Shown here: piece by piece, positions 1 through 5,538 of the stretch
Position numbering within the stretch: the stretch's first letter is position 1
Layout of the letters: the number at the start of each line of letters is the position of its first letter
Source: an uncultured Lachnospiraceae bacterium
GTDB lineage: Bacteria > Bacillota > Clostridia > Lachnospirales > Lachnospiraceae
Reading direction: 5' to 3'
Assembly (NCBI GenBank): GCA_947177105.1
Contig: CAMWTF010000176.1
Span: forward strand, 1 to 5,876
Length of the DNA: 5,876 nt
Notes under the pieces: model-generated
What the model saw: the letters and a program-made list of their open reading frames with translations, nothing else
Database searches by the model: none
Told to the model about the DNA's origin: nothing
Position numbers and translations under genes: made by a program

Positions 1-1
1 A

Positions 2-817
2 ATGAGCGCTTTCCCGGGTCAGAATCTGCGGGGGGCGTACACGGAGCGTGTTGACAAGGACAATTTCGTCAAGAACCTGCTGCTGGACAATCTGCTGCTG
101 GTGGATATCTATAGCCGGGCGAAGAAGCTGCACATCCAGATGGATGTGAGCCGTGTGGTAATGATTGTAGAGTCGGAGAACGGCAAGGACAACAATGCGC
201 TGGAGCTGGCGAGGGCTTATTTCGGAAGCAGCAGTAAGGATTTCATCACTGCCGTTGACGAGAACAATGTGATTGTTGTCAAGGATCTGTCTGAGTCTGA
301 CAACAACAAGGAGATTGACCGGGTGGCCAGAGGGCTTTGCGGTGCTCTGCAGAAGGAGGGCCTGAAGGGGGTACATATTGCGTACGGTACGGTGGTCAAG
401 GAGATCAAGGAAGTCAGCCGCTCTTATAAAGAGGCCAAGATGGCTCTGGACGTGGGCAAGATTTTCTTTGACGAGAGGGACATCATCGCCTATAGCGCGC
501 TGGGCATCGGGAGGCTGATATATCAGCTGCCGATTCCGTTGTGCAAGATGTTTATCAAGGAGATTTTTGGCGGGAAAAGCCCGGATGAGTTCGACGAGGA
601 GACCTTGACAACGATACACAAGTTTTTCGAGAACAGTCTGAACGTGTCCGAGACCTCCAGACAGCTGTTTATCCACCGCAATACCCTGGTGTACCGTCTG
701 GATAAGCTGCAGAAGAGCACCGGTTTGGATTTGCGGGTATTTGAGGATGCCATTACCTTTAAAATTGCGTTGATGGTGGTAAAATATATGAAGTATATGG
801 AGAACTTCGAGTTCTAG
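2..817 (+). CDS. PucR/CdaR-type transcription regulator, C-terminal part (5' end outside window)
   Basis: Probable DNA-binding regulator. The last ~70 residues form a PucR-type helix-turn-helix (PF13556 type). Around residues 201-262 one reads a helix leading into SLNVSETSRQLFIHRNTLVY, then RLDKLQKSTGLDL and a helix ending the protein; the 'HRNTLVYRL' recognition segment is a hallmark of this family. Residues ~45-175 resemble the degenerate GGDEF-like middle domain of CdaR-type proteins. The frame is open from the first base of the window and the ATG at 2 has no visible ribosome binding site. Family members are usually about 350-400 residues or more against 271 here, so this ATG is probably an internal methionine and an N-terminal sensory region is missing. 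The gene ends at a TAG 68 bases before ftsE in the same direction. The ligand and targets cannot be read from the sequence. Family call is firm; function beyond regulation is unknown. Confidence 0.85.
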   Translation: MSAFPGQNLRGAYTERVDKDNFVKNLLLDNLLLVDIYSRAKKLHIQMDVSRVVMIVESENGKDNNALELARAYFGSSSKDFITAVDENNVIVVKDLSESDNNKEIDRVARGLCGALQKEGLKGVHIAYGTVVKEIKEVSRSYKEAKMALDVGKIFFDERDIIAYSALGIGRLIYQLPIPLCKMFIKEIFGGKSPDEFDEETLTTIHKFFENSLNVSETSRQLFIHRNTLVYRLDKLQKSTGLDLRVFEDAITFKIALMVVKYMKYMENFEF

Positions 818-838
818 GGAGAAGATTCGGAGTAAACT

Positions 839-844
839 TATAAT
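839..844 (+). promoter_or_regulatory. Possible -10 element upstream of ftsE
   Basis: A perfect TATAAT lies 42 bases before the ftsE ATG, in the 68-base gap after the regulator gene, which would give a leader of about 35 bases. At 17-base spacing the -35 position (816-821) reads AGGGAG, a poor match to TTGACA, and there is no TG extension. An own promoter for the ftsEX block is plausible but weakly supported. Read-through from the regulator gene is equally possible, because no terminator is visible between them. Confidence 0.3.
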
Positions 845-873
845 ATTGATTGTTATGTCCGCTGAAGCGGGCG

Positions 874-878
874 AGGGG
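874..878 (+). promoter_or_regulatory. Ribosome binding site supporting the ATG at 886 for ftsE
   Basis: A GAGGG/AGGGG run ends 7-8 bases before the ATG at 886, which is good Shine-Dalgarno spacing. It favours this start over the in-frame TTG at 850. A rival GAGG at 931-934 precedes the in-frame GTG at 943, so the start is not fully settled. Confidence 0.55.
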
Positions 879-885
879 TATACGC

Positions 886-1632
886 ATGAGGAGAAAAGAA
901 GCAATTAGAAAACAGCAGGCCAAGTTCATCGAGGAAAACGGGGTGATCTGCCTGGATAATGTAAGCAAGTCCTATTCCACCGGATCGCCGGCGCTGAACG
1001 GGATTTCCCTGAAGGTACACAGAGGAGAGTTTGTGTTTATCGTGGGTGACAGCGGCTCCGGTAAATCCACACTGATCAAGCTGCTTCTTAGAGAGCTGGT
1101 AGCTTCCGCAGGTCAGGTCAGCGTGATGGGCAAAGACATGGCTAAGCTGCGCAGGCGGGAGATTCCCAAGCTGCGCCGTAACCTGGGCGTGGTGTTCCAA
1201 GACTTCCGTCTGCTGAATGACAGAAATGTTTACGAAAACGTGGCCTTTGCCCAGCGGATTATTGAGGTTCCCGGACGGGAAATCCGGCGCAATGTCCCTG
1301 CCATCCTGGCCACTGTGGGCCTGGCCGGCAAGTACAAGGCCAAGACCACACAGTTATCCGGCGGCGAACAGCAGAGAGTGGCCCTGGCCAGAGCGCTGAT
1401 CAACAACCCTTCCATACTGCTGGCGGATGAGCCCACCGGCAATCTGGATCCCAAAAATTCCTGGGATATCATGAAGCTGCTGGAGGAGATCAATGAGGCC
1501 GGCACCACCGTGGTGGTGGTCACTCATAACCGCGAGATCGTCAATGCCATGCAAAAGCGTGTGGTTACCATGAAAAAGGGCGTGATCATCAGCGATGAAG
1601 AGGAAGGGGCATATATAGACGATGAAGATTAG
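886..1632 (+). CDS. ftsE: Cell division ATP-binding protein FtsE
   Basis: Cytoplasmic ATPase of the FtsEX complex, a type VII ABC system that couples ATP hydrolysis to activation of a cell wall hydrolase outside the membrane. With the ATG at 886 the product is 248 residues. All ABC motifs are present: Walker A GDSGSGKST at 54-62, Q-loop Q105, signature LSGGEQQRVALARAL at 157-171, Walker B ILLADEP at 177-183 followed by TGNLDP, and the H-loop H214. The segment VVFQDFRLLNDRNVYENVAFA at 102-122 is typical of FtsE and separates it from LolD/MacB-type ATPases. Family members usually begin near 'MIxLxNVSKxY', which is residue 20 here, so the first 19 residues (basic, charged) are an extension or the real start is the GTG at 943. 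The gene overlaps ftsX by 11 bases, implying coupled translation. Confidence 0.95.
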   Translation: MRRKEAIRKQQAKFIEENGVICLDNVSKSYSTGSPALNGISLKVHRGEFVFIVGDSGSGKSTLIKLLLRELVASAGQVSVMGKDMAKLRRREIPKLRRNLGVVFQDFRLLNDRNVYENVAFAQRIIEVPGREIRRNVPAILATVGLAGKYKAKTTQLSGGEQQRVALARALINNPSILLADEPTGNLDPKNSWDIMKLLEEINEAGTTVVVVTHNREIVNAMQKRVVTMKKGVIISDEEEGAYIDDED

Positions 1633-2530
1633 CACATTTTTTTACACTATACAGCAGGGATTTAAAAACCTGTTCCGCAACAAGTGGTACTCTCTGGCAT
1701 CTATAGCCACCATCTCCGCATGCCTGTTTTTGTTCGGTATATTCTATGCGATTGTGGCTAATTTCCAGTATATGGTCAAGGGTGCGGAGGAGAATATCTG
1801 TGTCACGGTTTTTTTTGAAGAAGGTATCACGGACGCCCGGATTGAGGAGATCGGCAAGATGATCAGCAACCGGACAGAAGTATCGGAAGTAGTCTATATC
1901 TCCGCGGAGGAGGCATGGGCGGATTACCAGAAGATTTACTTTGGGGACCGGGCGGAGGAGTTTATCGCCGGATATCCCACCAATCCGTTATACAGAGATA
2001 TGAATTATGTGGTATACCTGAGCGATGTGTCCATGCAGGATACTTTGGTGACTTACCTGTATTCCATTGAGGGGGTGCGGCTGGTTAGGTATTCCGCTCT
2101 GACGGCCAGTACCTTAAGCGGCGTGAATCTTTTGATCGGCTATGTGTCCCTGGGGATCATTGTGGTGCTGCTGGCAGTGTCGGTGTTTCTGATAAGCAAT
2201 ACTGTGACCATCGGCATCTCGGTGCGCAGGGAAGAGATCAATATTATGAAATATATCGGCGCCACGGACTTTTTCGTGCGTGCTCCCTTTGTGCTGGAGG
2301 GTATGCTGATCGGCCTGATCGGAGCGGCCATACCGTTGTGGGTGGTTCACTATTTTTATGGCAGTGTTCTTGATTATGCCGCGGAGAAGTTCTCCATGCT
2401 GAGCCACCTGCTGATATTTCTGCCCGCGGAGACAATCTTTGGGTTCCTGACGCCGGTGTGTCTGGGCGTGGGTGTGGGCATTGGATTTGTGGGCAGCATC
2501 TCCACTGTCAGAAAACATCTGCATGTGTAG
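1622..2530 (+). CDS. ftsX: Cell division membrane protein FtsX
   Basis: Membrane partner of FtsE, 302 residues, the usual FtsX length. Visible layout: a short cytoplasmic N-terminus with FKNLFRNKWYSL; a first membrane segment at ~24-47; an extracytoplasmic domain at ~52-167, the part that contacts the coiled-coil hydrolase in studied systems; then three membrane segments at ~168-192, ~222-246 and ~272-292, with a short basic tail. The cytoplasmic stretch SVRREEINIMKYIGATDFFVRAPF (200-223) is the conserved FtsX/MacB-type coupling loop that meets the ATPase. The ATG at 1622 lies inside the end of ftsE, so the two are probably made in a fixed ratio. The secreted hydrolase gene follows after 15 bases, which supports the hydrolase-activating role over a transport role. 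No damage is seen. Confidence 0.95.
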   Translation: MKISTFFYTIQQGFKNLFRNKWYSLASIATISACLFLFGIFYAIVANFQYMVKGAEENICVTVFFEEGITDARIEEIGKMISNRTEVSEVVYISAEEAWADYQKIYFGDRAEEFIAGYPTNPLYRDMNYVVYLSDVSMQDTLVTYLYSIEGVRLVRYSALTASTLSGVNLLIGYVSLGIIVVLLAVSVFLISNTVTIGISVRREEINIMKYIGATDFFVRAPFVLEGMLIGLIGAAIPLWVVHYFYGSVLDYAAEKFSMLSHLLIFLPAETIFGFLTPVCLGVGVGIGFVGSISTVRKHLHV

Positions 2531-2545
2531 GGAGATTGAACAATC

Positions 2546-3772
2546 ATGAAAAAATGGAAGATTACAGGATGCTTAGTACTGTTGGCCATGCTGCTGGGAA
2601 TGACAGGGAAAGCGCAGGCATCCGGAACCAATCTGTCCAATATCACATCGGATACCATCAGGGAGATGGAGAACCAGATTGATAATGCGCAGAATGAACG
2701 GGATCAGTTGAAAAATGGCCTTTCCGATATCAAGAAGCTGGTACAGCAGCTGGAGCAGGAGAAGAAGAATCTGAAGAACTATGTGGCGAAGCTGGACGAG
2801 AGCATGTCCTTGATTGAGCAGAAGATTGCGGATCTCAAGCTTCAGATCGCCAATAAGGAAGCGGATATCGTGGAGGCGCAGAAGCAGCTGGAAAATGCGC
2901 AGGAAGTGGAGGATAGTCAGTATGCCGCCATGTCCAGCCACATAAGATATAGCTATGAGAGAGGCGAGAATTACTTTCTGGATATGATTCTGGGGGCCAC
3001 CAGCTTTGCGGATTTCCTGAACCGCAGTTACTATATGGAAAAGGTGGCGGAATATGACAACCAGATGCTGGAGTCATTTATCCAGACCAGAGAATATGTG
3101 GAGCTGTGCAAAGCCCAGTTGGAGGAGGATAAGGCATTTCTGGACGAGGCCAAGGCAGGTGTGGAGAGTGAGCAGGCGGCCCTGGAAGAGCTGATGAACC
3201 AGAAGGAGAAGGAGCTGAATGCCTATGACCAGCGGATTAGCTCAGGGGAGCAGTCCATAGAGGAATATGAGGCGGATATCAAAGCCCAAAACGAGTTGAT
3301 TACGGCTCTGGAGAAAGCGGTGGAGGATGAAAAAAAGCGGATACTGGCCAGCAGCGGCAAGGTGCTGACTTATGACGGCGGTACTTTCAAATTCCCGTTG
3401 GCGTCTTACACCAGAGTGTCCGACGATTACGGCATGCGTATGCATCCCACCCTTTTTGTGGAACAGTTCCATAACGGCGTGGATTTCGCGTCTCCTAAGG
3501 GGACGGCCATCTATGCCGCCTATGACGGGATCGTGGTTGCGGCGGATTACAGTTCCACCATGGGCAATTATGTGATGATAGACCATGGGGGCGGACTCTA
3601 TACCATCTACATGCATGCCTCCAAGCTATACGTGAAGAAGGATGATGTGGTGGCCAGAGGCAATACGATTGCAGCTGTGGGTTCCACCGGTCGCTCTACC
3701 GGGAACCACCTGCATTTCAGCGTGCGTTTGAACGGGGAATATGTATCTCCCTGGAATTATATTTCACCATAA
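2546..3772 (+). CDS. Secreted coiled-coil M23 (LytM) peptidoglycan hydrolase, likely FtsX partner
   Basis: Predicted cell wall endopeptidase of 408 residues, analogous in layout to EnvC, PcsB and CwlO. Residues 1-25 form a signal peptide (basic start, hydrophobic core, AQA before a likely cut at 25/26). Residues ~30-120 and ~190-268 are strongly heptad-like coiled coil rich in E, K, Q and L. Between them lies a segment with SHIRYSYERGENYFLDMILG and FADFLNRSYYMEKVAEYD, as in other FtsX-dependent hydrolases. The C-terminal M23 domain (~285-408) keeps the expected metal and catalytic residues: H309 and D313 (HNGVD), H357 (YMH) and H388-L-H390. It should therefore be an active metallopeptidase, unlike E. 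coli EnvC, which lacks catalytic residues. A GGGAGA ribosome binding site (2529-2534) precedes the ATG. Position right after ftsX suggests control by FtsEX; the exact bond cut is not known. Confidence 0.9.
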   Translation: MKKWKITGCLVLLAMLLGMTGKAQASGTNLSNITSDTIREMENQIDNAQNERDQLKNGLSDIKKLVQQLEQEKKNLKNYVAKLDESMSLIEQKIADLKLQIANKEADIVEAQKQLENAQEVEDSQYAAMSSHIRYSYERGENYFLDMILGATSFADFLNRSYYMEKVAEYDNQMLESFIQTREYVELCKAQLEEDKAFLDEAKAGVESEQAALEELMNQKEKELNAYDQRISSGEQSIEEYEADIKAQNELITALEKAVEDEKKRILASSGKVLTYDGGTFKFPLASYTRVSDDYGMRMHPTLFVEQFHNGVDFASPKGTAIYAAYDGIVVAADYSSTMGNYVMIDHGGGLYTIYMHASKLYVKKDDVVARGNTIAAVGSTGRSTGNHLHFSVRLNGEYVSPWNYISP

Positions 3773-3832
3773 CATGAATAAGATAAGCTTGAATATTAAC
3801 GAAACAACATGGGCACAGCCCGCATTATGCAG

Positions 3833-3839
3833 GAAGAGG
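3833..3839 (+). promoter_or_regulatory. Ribosome binding site that decides the S41 protease start
   Basis: The purine run AAGAGG, preceded by AGG, ends five bases before the ATG at 3845. The upstream in-frame ATG at 3809 is preceded only by an A/C-rich stretch without Shine-Dalgarno character. The start at 3845 is therefore preferred. Confidence 0.65.
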
Positions 3840-3844
3840 TAAAT

Positions 3845-5104
3845 ATGGAAGTATTTGAAAACCAAAACAAGCACCAGAAAAACGGGGACGGAAAATTTTT
3901 TGCGGGACTGATTGTGGGCATAACAACGGCCCTTTTGGTGGTGTGTGTGGGATATCTGGGATATCAGATTCAGCAGAAGGTGGAAGACGGACAGAGCAGT
4001 CAGCAGGTCAATGCGGGCGGTTCCAATCAGGACGGCAAATTGAGTGATGCGGTGGCGGATAAGATCGACACACTGGAGTACATGATAGAACGTTACTATT
4101 ATAAGGACGACATAAGCCGTGAAGACCTGGAAAACGGCATCTATCAGGGGCTGATGGATGCCGTGGGGGATCCCTATACAAACTATTTCAACGCAAGCGA
4201 TTTCAGCACGTTTATGGAGCAGACCACAGGCGCTTACTATGGGATCGGCGCCTATGTGGCGCAGGATACGGAACGCAACTATCCAAAGATCAACAGTCCC
4301 ATACCAGGTTCCCCGGCCGAGGAGGCGGGGCTGCGGCCCAATGATATCATCTACGAGGTGGACGGGGTTTCCGCCTATGGAATGGATCTGGATAAGGTGG
4401 TAAGCCTGATCAAAGGGGAGGAGGGCACCACTGTACGTTTGACCATCTACAGGGACGGGGAATATCTGGATTTGGCAGTGCAGCGCAGACAGGTGGAGAT
4501 TCCTACAGTGGAGCAGGAGATGCTGGGGGACGGCATGGCCTATATCCGCATTATCGAGTTTGACGAGGTGACGCCGGGACAATTTAAACAGGCCCTGCAG
4601 ACTTCCCGCAGCAGCGGCATGAAGGGACTGGTACTGGATCTGCGGGGCAATCCCGGGGGAAGCGTGAGTGCGGTGGTGGACATCGCGAGGATGCTGCTGC
4701 CGGAGGGACTGGTGGTTTACACCGAAGATAAGTATGGAAAGCGGGAGGAATACAGCTGTGATGGCAGCAACGAGTTTGAATTGCCGCTGGTGGTGCTGAT
4801 TGACGGCAACAGCGCCAGCGCCTCGGAGCTTCTCTCCGGTGCGATTCAGGATTACAAAAAGGGCACATTGGTGGGTACGACTACCTTCGGCAAGGGCATC
4901 GTGCAGCAGATGCTGACCTTGCGGGACGGTTCCGCCGTCAAGATTACCATCAGCAGCTACTATACGCCCAAAGGCCGTAACATCCATGGCATCGGCATCG
5001 AGCCGGATGTGGTCTGCCCCTTTGACGGCGAGGCATACTACGGCAGCGGTTATGATAACCAGCTGGAGAAAGCCAAGGAAGTGCTGCTCGGAATCATGGA
5101 ATAA
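3845..5104 (+). CDS. Membrane-anchored C-terminal processing protease (PDZ, peptidase S41)
   Basis: Serine protease of the CtpA/CtpB/Prc family, 419 residues from the preferred start. A short cytoplasmic tail is followed by a membrane segment at ~18-40 and a linker at ~41-60. A helical N-terminal region with 'LMDAVGDPYTNYF' (~102-114) leads into a PDZ domain at ~125-215 with SPAEEAGLRPNDIIYEVDG. The S41 core at ~220-395 contains 'GLVLDLRGNPGG' and the catalytic set S325 (in SASASE), K350 (FGKGIVQ) and Q354, spaced as in B. subtilis CtpB (Ser, Lys +25, Gln +29). It is complete and should be active on the outer face of the membrane. It starts 72 bases after the M23 gene with no obvious terminator between, so it is probably co-transcribed. 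Related proteases process or degrade envelope proteins, including cell wall hydrolases in some bacteria; that the neighbour is its substrate is inference. Which Ctp paralogue it is cannot be decided. Confidence 0.92.
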   Translation: MEVFENQNKHQKNGDGKFFAGLIVGITTALLVVCVGYLGYQIQQKVEDGQSSQQVNAGGSNQDGKLSDAVADKIDTLEYMIERYYYKDDISREDLENGIYQGLMDAVGDPYTNYFNASDFSTFMEQTTGAYYGIGAYVAQDTERNYPKINSPIPGSPAEEAGLRPNDIIYEVDGVSAYGMDLDKVVSLIKGEEGTTVRLTIYRDGEYLDLAVQRRQVEIPTVEQEMLGDGMAYIRIIEFDEVTPGQFKQALQTSRSSGMKGLVLDLRGNPGGSVSAVVDIARMLLPEGLVVYTEDKYGKREEYSCDGSNEFELPLVVLIDGNSASASELLSGAIQDYKKGTLVGTTTFGKGIVQQMLTLRDGSAVKITISSYYTPKGRNIHGIGIEPDVVCPFDGEAYYGSGYDNQLEKAKEVLLGIME

Positions 5105-5106
5105 AG

Positions 5107-5238
5107 TTGGCGAAAAAGGATGAAAATATGGATCACTTTAACAGCAATGATGTGCTGCTGGTGATTCCGGGATGGGTGAATGTGCATCCGCTCCTGAAAG
5201 TGATTCCGGTGGAATGGTTACTGCAGCCCAGGCTGTAA
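5107..5238 (+). pseudogene. Short frame resembling the C-terminal part of a LysR-type regulator (possible remnant)
   Basis: An open frame runs from a TTG at 5107, with an ATG at 5128, to a TAA at 5236-5238, giving 36 residues from the ATG. The part NDVLLVIPGWVNVHPLLKVIPVEW looks, from memory of the family, like the end of the LysR substrate-binding domain in clostridia, where 'HPLLKVIPVxW' normally continues for some 20-30 residues. Here it breaks off after EW into an unrelated LLQPRL and a stop. No helix-turn-helix is present, so if the likeness holds this is a leftover of a deleted gene. Against that, AAAGGA at 5115-5120 stands 7 bases before the ATG, so a small translated peptide in the protease transcript is possible. 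The match rests on about 25 residues, hence modest confidence. Confidence 0.4.
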
Positions 5239-5276
5239 TGCAGTAAGCAATGGAATGTGAATTATAATATGTAATA

Positions 5277-5300
5277 AGTTTTAACCTTTAGGTATAAACT
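5277..5300. repeat. Imperfect inverted repeat, possible operator or hairpin
   Basis: The arms AGTTTTAACC (5277-5286) and GGTATAAACT (5291-5300) are complementary at 8 of 10 positions around a TTTA loop: five pairs, two mismatches, three pairs. It begins nine bases after an isolated TATAAT and ends seven bases before the terminator stem. It could be a protein-binding dyad left over from a regulator/target promoter, or simply secondary structure. No particular binding protein is identified. Confidence 0.4.
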
Positions 5301-5307
5301 GATGAAC

Positions 5308-5340
5308 AAAACGAGACTTCTCCCAGGTCTCGTTTTTTTA
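5308..5340 (+). terminator. Intrinsic (Rho-independent) terminator
   Basis: The stem ACGAGAC (5311-5317) pairs perfectly with GTCTCGT (5327-5333) around a nine-base loop, and can extend by A-T pairs from 5308. It is followed by a run of seven T (5333-5339). It is well placed to end the transcript of the ftsE-ftsX-M23-protease block about 200 bases after the last complete gene. The opposite strand has an interrupted T-run after the stem, so weak action in reverse is possible. Confidence 0.88.
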
Positions 5341-5538
5341 TACTTTAATTATATGGAATACAGAAGCAAGCGATAGAGGCACCGGGAATGAAACGGATAG
5401 CAGCGGCAGTTTTATCTGTAACGCCTATATGGAATATGGGGATACCGTAATAATAAAAATGGAAGAAAAATAAGGAATGGCAGCCTCTGAAAGCTGAGTA
5501 TGGCAAATAAATCAAAATTAGTAAAAAGGAGAGACAGA

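Larger units (their letters stand above)
5239..5538. other. AT-richer intergenic stretch of 300 bases, no intact gene seen
   Basis: Between the short LysR-like frame and the lipoprotein gene the sequence is clearly richer in A and T than the genes to its left. It holds an isolated TATAAT (5263-5268), an imperfect inverted repeat (5277-5300), an intrinsic terminator (5308-5340), an 11-base direct repeat TATATGGAATA (5350-5360 and 5426-5436) and a start-less open frame that ends at 5473. No tRNA, known riboswitch or convincing -35/-10 pair for the downstream gene was recognised. Confidence 0.6.

Noticed and set aside
859..870. Small perfect palindrome CCGCTGAAGCGG before the ftsE ribosome binding site
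   Set aside because: The stem is only four to five pairs with no T-run. It may be chance and is too short to call a terminator or regulatory hairpin.
850..885. TTG at 850 as a longer ftsE start
   Set aside because: It has no ribosome binding site, would lie only a few bases after the possible -10 element, and moves further from the normal FtsE N-terminus.
3811..3820. GGGC-ACA-GCC hairpin in the gap before the protease
   Set aside because: The stem is three to four pairs with no T-run, so it is not a terminator.
3809..3844. ATG at 3809 as the S41 protease start
   Set aside because: It has no Shine-Dalgarno sequence, whereas the ATG at 3845 has a strong one at good spacing and gives a normal short N-terminal tail before the membrane segment.
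3764..4987. A 407-codon open frame on the - strand covering almost the whole protease gene
   Set aside because: The + strand frame carries complete PDZ and S41 motifs with correct catalytic spacing. The antisense translation has no recognisable domain and odd composition (many H, Q and I), as expected for a shadow of a GC-biased gene.
5487..5515. CTGAAA with an AT-rich stretch as a promoter for the lipoprotein gene
   Set aside because: No hexamer resembling TATAAT occurs at 16-18 base spacing, so no promoter is called although one must exist somewhere after the terminator or be supplied by read-through.
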